Below are positions 1 to 11,700 of a stretch of DNA of 64,000 nucleotides, piece by piece. The stretch spans positions 32,221,063-32,285,062 of the forward strand of contig OZ017795.1 of assembly GCA_963969395.1 (NCBI GenBank), written 5' to 3'. Numbering within the stretch: position 1 is the first letter of the stretch; every line of letters begins with the position of its first letter. Source of the stretch: Pseudoscleropodium purum. Its lineage: Eukaryota > Streptophyta > Bryopsida > Hypnales > Brachytheciaceae. Made by a program: the position numbers and the translations under genes. The notes beneath the pieces are model-generated. The model was given only the letters and a program-made list of their open reading frames with translations, had not been told where the DNA came from and searched no databases.

Positions 1-561
1 AGGAAAATCATGGCAACTCAAACAACGGTTTACCTGTACGAACCTCCACAAAGAGACTCATGCAAACAATATGTGCGAGTAGTTGCCTTGTACCTGTCCA
101 TATAACGCAGCCTCCTTTTCACCGGGCATCTCTTGGGTCAATAGTAACTGAAAAGTAAGAACAGTAACAGAATTGACATCTACTAAGCTCAACTTTCACA
201 TGATTGTGCATCGTAGAACTAAATCAGAGATATGGACAATTCAATGCTGTTCCAAAGCAAGCAAAATGCCTTTGTCATGTCCTCAGAAATCATGACAACA
301 GATTGACGCAAACTTGAGGCCCAGAGTGGCAACTAGTGCAGCATCTGGTGATAAAGGCTGGTTCTTTATTGTACAGTCGAAATGATTCAACCCAATGAAA
401 GTGTTCAAATCTCTACGCTTGATTTGGTGTCCTACAGGGAGAGTCAGACGTAAAACAACAACTACACTGGAAATAGGAATAGTCTATGGTAAATCGAGAG
501 GCCTACCAAGGGGATTTCTATCTCGATATATTAATCTTGATAATAAAAAATGATTAAATAG
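1..561. other. 3' flank of LysM kinase
   Basis: This is non-coding sequence downstream of the kinase stop codon. A minus-strand AATAAA (complement of tttatt near 365-370) about 195 bases after the stop could be the polyadenylation signal. Nothing else is supported; the window edge cuts whatever lies further left. Confidence 0.35.
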
Positions 562-3500
562 TCATTGTTCGATCCCCGAACTCGACAAACTTGGACCTCG
601 GCTCATATAATCGACATCCCACTCTTGTGTGGACGATGCTAATGTCATTAACTGCACTACAGCAAACCTCATTGTCGGTCTCAATTCGGGATCTTGTTGG
701 GTGCACCGTCTCGCCAGTTGCGCCATCTACATAGTAGATAAAACATTACTTTGGTATTCAATGAACGGGAACTCAAAACACGTAAAGATATCACAAACGA
801 AATTCAAAGTGGGAAAAATAATCAACAGTGAATAACGGAAATTAATATTAGAGAAATCAAATTTGAGTTTCATTCAATCTTCCTCATTTGGATCACAAAA
901 TGGATTGGGGAGCCTTAGGAGCCTTTTTAGAGGTCCAAATTGAAGGTACATTTGCATTTCCAAGGTTGCAATTAGTTCAGTGAAATGTGTTTCATTTGGT
1001 TTCCTTAAAAACTTTATGAATTCATTATCAGCTTCTGACCTTTGAATCTCTTAATTTTTCTCCAACATTTGATCTTTAAGAATACGTGATTCCCTACCTT
1101 CCAAACAGCGTCTAGTGGATAGTCATCATCAAGGGCAGGGTCAACAAATTTCGGTAATTGCGTTTTTCCATCTGGGTCTTTCAGCATAGGCTCAAACTGC
1201 ATCAATCAACAAGGAAATGTTGAGGCCTTTCAGTTTCTGACTCTTGATTAACAAAAAATATTTAGAAGAATCTCCTCAAAATGTAAGCTGATAAAAAAGC
1301 GCATGCATAATGATAAGTCAATGAACCCACAAGGATATAATGAGGAAGAAAATACAAACCAAAGCTGAGAGTGTTCTGCCTTCTCGACTTGCTGTTGGAG
1401 TCGAATCGCCAAAATTTGAAGGAACTGCACCCGAAATGGCGACTCGACCAGAGATAATCTCATACAAAACCACCCCGAAAGCAAACACATCCAGCTTGGG
1501 AGACACTTCACCATAGAGCGCATACCTGAAAACCAATGTAATGCTTAGTATAAGAAATTCTTAAAATGTAAATGAGACTCATATATTCTTTACCAACACA
1601 ATCGGTTCCCTCTTGAAATCTGACAAACCCGGATAAAAAATGTGAAAAGTAACACGTCAAACTATTTTCCAAGATCCCTTACAAATATCTTCCTTCCAAG
1701 TATCCACCTAGGTAAAGTTGAAGGATTGTTACGAGAATGGAAATTTGTCATGTTGCTCTTTTAAGTGCTTATGCATGCTTCGTAAAAGAATTGTAATTTT
1801 ATATATAAGACTAGGATGGCAGGTTTCTTTGAAACAATGACGACAACCCAACACAATCAAATCTCATTTTTTTGGCCGCTCTACTTATTCTTGTAATAAT
1901 CTTGATGATAACCAAAATATTTTACTTGCAAGAATATTAGTCTTAACTACCCAGAGAAGTGACATACTCGGGTGACATGTAGCCAAACGTGCCAACGATA
2001 CCAGTACCAGCTCCATCCTCTGTCAGCTTCGCCAATCCAAAGTCTGCAACCTGCAGAGGACAAACACCACTCGGTTACTTTGAGAATGAAAGGCTTTTTG
2101 CAGTACAGGAAACCTTGGATACTAGCACCTAAGAAGTTATAAGAGGATTTGGTCCCACCTTGGCATGGAAATTACTGTCAATGAGGATATTAGCAGACTT
2201 GATATCACGGTGTATGTACGTTGGTTTGGTGTGCTCATGAATGTATTCCAACCCACGAGCAGCATATAAAGAGATTTGAACTCTTTGTGTCCACGACAGG
2301 GGAGGTATATCTATCACAACAGAAGTCCAAAACAAAGTTCAGAATTCAATGTGCGGTCACTGAAAACACATCATCCCAACTAATCTTTGGATAGAGAAAT
2401 TATTTACAACATTGAAATTCAATTGTTATTTTATAAGCCTCAAGTGAAAATGGCCAAAAGTGGCCGCTTCCATATCTATTGAAGTGGAAATAAATCAGTT
2501 AGAAAGTTTCAAGGACGAAAGCGAAGTGTATAAATAGAAAGAATAGACCATGCCCTATATTTTGAACTATGTAATATGTTTTAAAAGTTACTACACGTGA
2601 CTATTAGATTCTTAAGTGAATTTTCTATTTTGAGTTTGGGCGCTTCGGGCATAAGATTGGTGGCTAGCAAGATTCAGCTTTTACGAGATTGAATACACCG
2701 AAAGAGTTTCGTTTCAGAAACCATTCCTCCTAAACCTCTCTGAAAACGTAACAGACACTCTTATCCCCACTAATTACCATAAGAATGTCTGCGGCGAAGA
2801 TGATGGTCCAAAGTTCCATTCTCAATGTACTCATACACAAGAAACAAACTATTCGTGGTGCAGTAGCCAATCAATTGTACCTGAATGCACATCCACATGC
2901 CAACAAATGGTCCTCCATCAGAAATCCATCATGAGAAATTATATGAGGTGACATGGCGATGAGATCCTTGCAGTCCTTCAAACGAATGAAGTCACGCGTG
3001 AATGGAAAAAACTGGAACCAAGCAATTATGCATGGCGACCAGCTTCTAGAGGCAGCTGAAAGAAGAAATGGCGTCCCAGCAGGCAACCTAAAATAAGCTT
3101 ACAAATGATGGGAATAACTGCAGGATGAGGTAATGTTTAACCTGGTTCCCAAGAATCACAACACTCAACTGCAGGTCATGAGAGTGAACCACCTACCAAA
3201 TTAGTGTGATGGACATTAGTTAGCACTTGCAGCTCAGCCAAGAACTCCTTAGTCGCTTTCAAATTCATCTTCTTAATCGCCAACTTCTGCATTTTGTTGT
3301 TGCCCACAAAGTTTAGACTTCATTTCACAAGAAAATCTTGAACCGATCGGTATTCTTTTCTTTAAAGGGGCTCATTAATCCCAAAGTGTCCAACTAATAT
3401 AGAAAGTCCACTTTGGAGGCCATTATTCAAATATAGTAACTTTCAAAGAAGATTCTCATTTTTTTGAAATATAGGGCATAGTTTCTTCTTTCTATTGGAA

Positions 3501-6500
3501 CATTTTTTGAATTCCTTGAAGAATCATAAAGAACCGAATCATTTCAACTCGTATAGATACGGCAGCAGCCACTTTGGGCCGTTGGCGCACGAAGGATTAA
3601 TTGATATGGTACTCTAAAGAAGTACTATGTAGATCTAATTTCAGTAACAGAACTCTTGCAGGTCAGTTGCGTTCACATGCACCATAAAAACAGGTGCGGA
3701 AAAGAAAAAGCTTAACATGCTACAATGGAGAACGGGACAACCCAATACGACATAAATAATCTGAGACCCCTTTTCTATCAAAGATGGAAGAGATGAGACC
3801 TGATTACGAATGACGCCATAGTAAACAGAGGCAAAGCCTCCCTGTCCAATCTTGCAAGACAGGTTGAAGTCATCAGTGGCTCCGGCTAACTCTTCATATG
3901 TGAACTCAACTGATCTGAGATCTGCCAGCAAATTGGACGCCGACCTTGAGGCCTTGCTTTCGGCCAGATTTGAAGAAGGCAGCAAAGCTGTATCTTTGAA
4001 ACAGTCACATTACAAAAACACATCAGGTACAGTTTGTCAACACTGGACCATCAAAGGCTTGACAAATAATCAATATAAACAGAAAATCAAATACGTTAAG
4101 GTCATCTACGATGACTTCAATCAGCAAGTTGGGTGTAGCATGACATGGATAATTGTGTAAGGTCACTGATCTTTTTGAACTGAAAAGGCATGATCTACTG
4201 TCCCTTCAATGGTGCTCTACAACCACTCACTTTGAAATTGCATAAGAAATTCATAGACAATAATAAAAATTTGCTCTCACTGCTGTACTCATCTCCCCAA
4301 AATCACTCCTCCACATGTTAAAATGCTTGAAGCGACGCAAATAGTATCCTCTACCTTATATCACAAGAAGTTCTATCAATTTGTCCAACAACACTTTCTG
4401 ACAATGAGGAACATCCGGTAGATAGAAATAAAAAAAATTTAGTGTCTAATTAGTACCTGACTGCTGTTTCCTCTGCGTCTTTGCTAACTTTTTCCTACGG
4501 AGCCTTCTGTGTCCATAAATTACCGCAGCCAATGTGAAGATGGCAAGAAAAAACACTCCCACTACAACCCCAACAATGACAGCAGTGTTTGATTCTGCAA
4601 ACCAAGAAACACAAAGCATGGTCAGCATAACAAAGAAATGAAGAGAAGATTTTCCTATAAAAGAAGCACAAGAGAATCGTCAAAAATATCACTTGTTCAG
4701 TTACTTCCATGCCCAATAAAAGTACAGAAACTTGGGTCCATGGAAGCACTTACTGCTTGAGCCGCCACCGCTGCTAGTGCTGTACATCATCAACACATGT
4801 CAAACACAGAAAAAGTCAGGATTAATCGATTGCAATGCAACACATGTATGGTAGAACCACCCATAGTCAACAACTTAAGCAATTTTGTGTATGTTCTGGA
4901 GCAGTATAAGGCAATGTAAATTTTCTGCCATGTAGGATGATAGAAATCACAGGGATTGCAAATTTTGTTGGTAATTTTATGCCTTGAATTGAATTTACTA
5001 TGAATTTTAGAAGCCATCAGTTGGTCTAAACCCATACTCAATATATAGAGTATTCCAATTCCAATCATTCAAGAACTACTTTCCTACTCTCTACTTTGGG
5101 AACATATGTCATGACCTTATTAGTCCCCACCTTGAAAAGGAGAAACACACACATTTTAAGCTTTGGTTGGAAATTTGTTCCAACCTTGGTTGAAAATAGT
5201 TGCACCCAATAGGTTGGGTATGGCTCCCTGCTTAAAAATGGGTGGTTCTACCATATGACCCCCTTTAGACTCGTTTAAAGCAATGTGTTTGGTATGTACT
5301 CTTATTCTGCAATGGAATTCTCGTTTCATTTGTGCCAAAAAAAAGAAAGAAAAAGTGGACCATCATTTCGGGACGGAGGTAGTACAAAAGAAACAAATCC
5401 TAGAAGACCTACCTTCGATTCCCAGAGTCATAAATTCTAGACTAATGGGCACATCAATCAATCAATAGAAGACTGAGGTAGAGACGTACTCGTTAAAAGG
5501 AGGAAAAACTCCGTTCCCAGCTGCAGCGTAACGCGAAAGGAAAATTTCGTCAGTACTGCATTTGGACCAAGTTATCTCTAAACAACAGATGCTCTGATTC
5601 AAGAAGTATGCATACAATGCACTTTAACGTTTTAGACACTTTCAATAAATAAGAGCCGGCATTATTACTCTTCTCTGGACAAGTGAAAAGTTGAGGCCAA
5701 GGCGAGCTGCTCGAGACCACAGACAATATGGTAAGAAGTTAAAATTAATTAGGCTCAGTGGTCTTGTCAGTTTGACTACTTTGAGGGCTGATAGTATTTG
5801 AAGCACTCCACAAAATGCTCGAATAGACAAAACCATTCACAAAAGGCGTTACTTTCTAAGCATCCATGTCATTTCCTCATCCACTGCGAACATTCTTTCT
5901 CCATGGCTGTCCGGAAAAAGGGTAGACCCCTTAAGGACAGCTATCCAACTTTGACCAATCACGTTACTACATTTCTTCAATATAGTTAAGATGTCTTGAA
6001 ACGTGTAAACCTAAAGACTTTCCCGGACAAATGTAAACCGGTCTTAAAGGAGACGTACGAGAAACTGTTCACCAGTTCCACTCTTCAACCTTCTCAAGCC
6101 TAATCCTTTAACATAAAATTGCCCTAAAACCGCATGAAACCGCATGAAATAGATGAAGAATGCAATTAGTTCGAGGTATCCCTCAACTAGAAATCGAGAA
6201 GTTCCACTGTTTACATTAGCTATTTAGACGTGAGATACGAGAGGCTGGAATCACAGAGTCATCTAGACACAAAATGTTGTAGCATACCTCTTGATGGTAT
6301 GAAAATGATTGAATTCGGCGTTAGAACTTGGACGTCCGAATTGAACCTTGATATGTAGTCTGCTGGAACACTAAACGCTGTTGCAACCCCTGTCAGGCTG
6401 TCGGTATCTCGCACCACATACGTAGTGAAGAGGCCATAGGCAGGGCTCACACTTGGATCGCCACAAAAGCACCTCACAGGAATAGAGAGAGTATTTCCAG

Positions 6501-7251
6501 GATCAATCCTTGCCGAACTGTCCAGATTAGAAGAATTGGAAACAGCAGCTATCGTGGTCAGGTTCTGGTACTTTCCACTCACAATCAAGTATACGGTATC
6601 GCCGCTTTGAACCTGCTTAAAACGAGTTTCGTAAGAGTCTTTTCGTATCATAGATCCAATTGACCTAAAGACTGGCAATACCACATTGTCACAAAGGGCA
6701 TCGTACTAAAATTTGTTGAAAATGCAGGAGCTTCAAAAGATGCACATTAAGCGTAATTAATTCTTATCACGCGTTAACTATGCACAAAAATGATCATGAA
6801 AGGTATTGAGACCAGTCTCTACCTTTAATTACCATGTTTGAGGCACAAATAGGTGTAATAGTGATCGCAGTATAGGTGGAATGGGATAATAATGTGCACT
6901 TTTAAAATTTCGGAGAACAAAGTTATTATTAAAAAGAATTTTTACCGTGTATGCAAACATGTGAATCAGTCGACCGTTGGTACACGAGCAGTCAAACGGA
7001 AGATAAAGGTTGGTACCAGCTTGGATCGAGTTCAGGTCAGTGACGTTGTTGTTATAGCCCTGCAATTGATTACCATTAATCTGAAACCTGCTAATTAACT
7101 GATCAACAGTTTCGCCGGATTGTACTGTGTAATATGCCAGGCCTTGACATCCAGTCGGAGGGATGCAATCGGCTCGGACACCAGTCTCTCTCCGAATGAT
7201 CATAACACAGAGCCATACTATGAGCCAAAACTCAATAAGTACGCCCTTCAT
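562..7251 (-). CDS. CERK1: LysM-domain receptor-like kinase (CERK1/LYK type), 13 exons
   Basis: Single-pass plasma-membrane receptor kinase that, in this family, binds chitin or related N-acetylglucosamine ligands and signals through a cytoplasmic Ser/Thr kinase. Exons in gene order: 7251-6946, 6612-6288, 5520-5490, 4779-4754, 4594-4457, 3987-3800, 3286-3197, 2880-2778, 2310-2159, 2050-1968, 1525-1360, 1196-1098, 726-562. All junctions are GT-AG and phases join to 623 aa, close to Arabidopsis CERK1 (617). Residues 1-27 look like a signal peptide. Three LysM-like segments follow, with the paired-cysteine motifs DCSC and CFC. A membrane segment lies near 234-257. The kinase has GQGGFASV (323-330), AIKK (Lys343), HRD (436-438), DFG (456-458) and GTFGYMSPE, so it should be active. 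The CERK1/NFR1 loop position reads YAL (482-484). The start is the only Met before the signal peptide. Family assignment is firm; the ligand is inferred. Confidence 0.93.
4849..5253. mobile_element. MITE with 16-bp perfect TIRs and TA target duplication
   Basis: A 405-bp non-coding element lies in intron 3 of the LysM kinase gene. It starts with TGGTAGAACCACCCAT (4849-4864) and ends with its exact reverse complement (5238-5253). Both ends are flanked by TA (4847-4848 and 5254-5255), the target duplication typical of Tc1/mariner-type elements. No transposase is encoded. Its right-end sequence recurs in reverse orientation near 59702-59795. The superfamily call is inferred from the TA duplication only. 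Confidence 0.7.
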
Positions 7252-7277
7252 TTAAAATAATTTGGCGGATGAAGGCC

Positions 7278-8198
7278 CTAGAATGTAAATGCTTCACGTC
7301 TTCACCACATGTATCCCAGGATCAAGGGTCGCAAGCTGTTGTCCCTTTGCATCCATTTGATATTCAAGTTCAGTCAAATCCACACAGTTGTAGTACTCTT
7401 GGTCTTTTCTGAAACTGCGCTCCACAAATGCAACTTAACACGGTTCACTGCACCAAATTTCCAATTCCATATAAGTCCTTGGACTATCATTATACAACAC
7501 AATTGAATTGCAGATGTAGCGAATCCTCTCAGTGCAAAACGATTTTTCGTAGAGATTCGTAACTTCAATCTGAAGCTCAAGAATGATCAAACACTGGATA
7601 AAAAGTTCAAAGACTTATTTTGAGCACAAAAATATGCTTCTGTCTCTGGAAATTCTAACGTAGAAATGGCGGGATATCACTAAATTGGCCGGCAGGCATA
7701 GTAAAGGGAGAGTGCTGAGGGACTGGAATCATCTTTCTGACTCAAAATGGAGCCATTTAGTTTACCACACTCAAAACTGGAATCCAAAACTGAACTTCTT
7801 ATTAGTACTTGCCCTGCGTTGAACTTCTAACTCTCATCATACAGCTGTATAATACTCAAGACAGAATTCCGCACCCGAGCTCAAGAAACCAAAAAAAAGA
7901 AAATGCCAAAGAAACAAAAAAATACGTCCTCAAAGCTGCAAAAACAAAGCAATCATTCTCCATGGCCACACAATCTTTCATAGACGGACGTCGTACCTAG
8001 CAACCAGATCTTGACCTAGCAGAACCTTAACAACTCATCACCTACACATAAAGCGCGGGAAATCTCCCCAAATGGCGCGCACCATGAGCACCTCCACGCA
8101 ATTTAAAAACCACTCCACTAACATACGCGCCAGAACGACGGACTCCAGAAAATAACCAACGAATACAAGAAGAGCTTACAGAGAGCTTGAATCCCTAC
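7278..8198 (-). other. Possible 5'-UTR intron of the LysM kinase gene
   Basis: On the minus strand a consensus-like donor CAG|GTAGGG at 8199/8198 and an acceptor TTCTAG|GG at 7278/7277 bracket an AT-rich stretch. It lies between a GC-richer upstream segment (8200-8700) and the start codon at 7251. This would give a short leader exon upstream. It rests on splice-site sequence and base composition only; direct transcription close to 7251 is equally possible. Confidence 0.3.
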
Positions 8199-8199
8199 C

Positions 8200-8735
8200 T
8201 GAGCTGAAAGACGCCGACCAAGGACGCGATCATCATTCAATTCGCAACCAAAGTCGCCATCCGCACTGCCCTGCACCATTTTCGCCACTGACGGAGCCGC
8301 GGAAGCCGCGTTGCGAGAGAAGCTTACGGGAAGGAGCGATCGGGGAAATGCCGTGGGGCAATGGGGGGCAATTGAAGCTGTAGTGGTGTCAGAAGAAAGG
8401 GGCGGAGTCAGGACTCAGCAGGTCAGTAGTAAGATAGAGTGGTGTTTGATTCGTGAGCTTGGTGGGTGCAGCTGCAGTTGTGAAGGGAAATGAAGCTGCG
8501 ACACGGTGCGCGACAGCGTCAGAGCACGTTGGATTTGCATTGGAAGACGACAATGCTTTAGTGTCACAAGGGAAAACACCGAGAAAGGGGAAGAACCGAA
8601 GAAGGCTGGAACTGCAGTCTCGGTTAGCAGTCCACGGTCGTCGGTCCAACTGGTCGCATTTCCGTGGTCCGACTACGCGGTACCGTCAGGAACTGCGACT
8701 GCAGTACCTAAACTGTTGACATGGCTTTTCAATTA
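8200..8735. promoter_or_regulatory. GC-richer segment upstream of LysM kinase (leader/promoter)
   Basis: This stretch is clearly richer in G+C and CpG than the DNA on either side and lies immediately upstream of the LysM kinase gene on the minus strand. Short open frames occur on both strands but none has protein-like composition or recognisable motifs. I read it as promoter and 5'-leader sequence. No clear TATA box was identified. Confidence 0.35.
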
Positions 8736-11700
8736 ATGCAATGGTTCTATCCATTTGTTAAAAATAATTTCAAAAAATGCAAAATGAAAACTAAATTTCA
8801 AAAAAACTGTTTGTATGGCATTGAATCAAAAAATACTATGTGGCTTGTGGTTCTATATTTTTACCCCTCTTGCAATGAAATTATGTTTTTTTTTGTGTCA
8901 AAATAAAATAAAATAAATAAAATACTAAGAAATAATCACCATACTTTTAGTTTATACCCAAAGAATGGAATGTGCATTCAAACGGGCCGAGGTAAACTGA
9001 CCCCTCACTTGTCCCCGAGGGAAAAACCTGAAATTTTTTATTTGCCACACATGGTAAAATTTGCAAATTCTAAATTCATATTTGCAATTAGAGGCCCCAA
9101 ATGGACATCTTTTGGAAGAATGGCAACCTTGACTTGTTTGTATATAGTCATGTCTTAGTATTTGGATGTACGTCTACCTTATTTCATGTGTTTATCTATT
9201 GAATACATCTTACAATTCCTTTCCCCCCCTCAAATTAGACAATTTGCATCAATCTATGGTATAACTATTTTTAGATCATGTTGATATCCAATATGGTTGT
9301 TTCTCTTGTCAAATATGATTTTCTACACTTTTTGAGGACTACATTGATTTTTCATTTCCTATAGGGTTCAAATGGAAGAAAGTAGGAAGCCACCAATTGG
9401 TTGCATGGTAAGTTCATACTCATATTAGATCAATGGAACAAAGAGCATCATAACTAACTCCCAAAGCCACCCCCTTATGCATTCTTGAATGATATTATAA
9501 AAATCCTCATATTTTTGAAGATTAGTACAAATCTACTACAAAATACAACATAAGGAATTATTTTGAAACCAATATATGAACAAAAAATTTCAATATTGGA
9601 TTTTGAAATAAAATACAATTAAAATTAAATATAATATTGCTATCATCGATGTTATATATATAGGCATTATTTTGAAAATCCAAATTTGAATGCAACAATG
9701 TACCCAAAAGAGGTGTGTGAAATGATTTAGAAATATAGCAAACTCTTTGTATTAAAATTCTAAAAATTTCCTCTTGTCATAAACTAGTTTTTTTAAGGCC
9801 AATTCTATAACCAAAATGCAACTTCCTTGAGTTTTCACATAGTTACTTCCATTTCCATATTGTTGTAATATATATTTTAATGTGAAATCTTAAGGAAGTT
9901 GCCTTATTGACCTTCCCCGAATAAAAGACTCTACTAAAAGCTCTTTGCATTGTGAATATTAGAAATTTAAAAACATTCAGCGATCCATAAATTGGTTTGG
10001 CCTTTATGAATCTCAATTTATTAAAAATAATTGTACCTTCAAAGTGAATTAAGGCTAATGAAATCATAAATTGTCAATAAAATCCACATTTGAATTGAAA
10101 GAAAAGTAAATATTGTTGATTTTTTTCACATCCAACACCAAATCAATGGATACAGAGTAAGCCATTAGCACATTCATCTACCTATAGTTTACTCTTAAGG
10201 AAGACACTTGAATTTTTTTATTTGGCACTCAAGATAAAATTTGAAAATTTTGGATTCATATTTGGAATCAAAGGCCCTACAGTAGACAAGATAGGTAAAA
10301 AAATATAAAATTAATACAACACAAAATAGGGAGAATTTTTTTACAGTTATTCTTAGTTGGGGAATGAAAGGGTCAATTTTTCCTAGTCATCAATCACAAA
10401 CCCATTATACATTACATATCATGCAATGGCCTATGACTGTCCCCTAGCTTATTAGATTGTAGTCAAGATTTTAGGACTAAAGTTGACATTGGAAGAAAAC
10501 TACCAAACTTTGTATAACCAAGCAATGATTGATTCCCAAAAGATATTATGCTTTTGAGTCTCCAAGGCTTCCTTCTACACTTGTACCCTAGGTTTTGGTG
10601 CTCTTATATATCTAATGTTTATTGTGTCTATCCCTATATATATCTATTGTTTTTGTTCCCCAAGAGACCACTTGTAGTTGGCGATTGTTGTTTTCTTCTC
10701 CTGCCTTTGCAATCAGAAATCCCATTTCATTTGTTTAAAAAAAAAGAAATTATGCTTTGCTATATACCTAGGAGAGACTTATTATCAATTAATTCAAAGA
10801 TTAGGGTTGACTGCGCAGCCGTATAAAACAAGTTTTGTGCATTCTAAAGGTCCGCTTTCCAAGGATGCAAAACAGATCCTGGCCTCACTGATAACCAATG
10901 TTATGCTGTTGTTAACGTTCAAAATTATTAAATAGTTGCAATGAAATTCCGTTTCATCAGTGTAAAAAAAATTTATTAAATAGAAAAATATTTAAATTTT
11001 AAAATTATAAAAAGGAATCCACAAGTCCCCTCACTCCAGCAGTCCAGCCCCCTTCCCAAGGCGAGGTCTGATATTATCCAATTTTAAAGTAGCAAATCCA
11101 AAGATAATCCTCCACGTGGAATCACAAGCGGGAAAGTAGGATATGATCATTTATTAGAATCAAGGAGTTGGAGGTACGGAGTAGTTGCATGGATTTAAAG
11201 TCTACTTTCAAAAGATAAATGTAACTAGTCAAAGTCAAATTAAATCAATTAGTGCGAGACACACACTTTTTTAATTGTTTTAAAAACCGACAATTGTATT
11301 CTGTATTAGAATTTTTTTTAAATTTTTATTTCAGTTGACCCTAAAGCCGGCGGCAGGGAGAGGGATGTTTTTCAAGAGAACAGTCAAAAGAAAAGCTGCC
11401 ATTTTCAGTTTGTGCATTGTCCAAAATTGAAAATGAAAACCTTTTCTTGAACTTCAAAAGAGTTTAGTAGACTACAGTTTCAAAGGCTTGTAAGTTAAAG
11501 CCATGTGCTTTTATGCCTTCCAACTTTTGAGGTTTAGTTAACAATCTTGTTAATAGTATATATAAAAATTTTCAGCTAGTTTGACCACATGGATTTAAAG
11601 ATTTTAACATTTGAAGTGATGTTCTTTCTTTTTTTGAAATAAATAGTAAACGATAATAACAAATGGAGAGTGATAATTTTTCTTTTCATCTATGCTGAAA

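Noticed and set aside
5405..5440. ttcgattccc resembling a tRNA B box
   Set aside because: No A box, acceptor stem or cloverleaf could be built around it.
8453..8719. Overlapping open frames in the GC-richer segment upstream of the LysM kinase
   Set aside because: No domain, signal or splice evidence. They are explained by low stop-codon frequency in GC-rich DNA.
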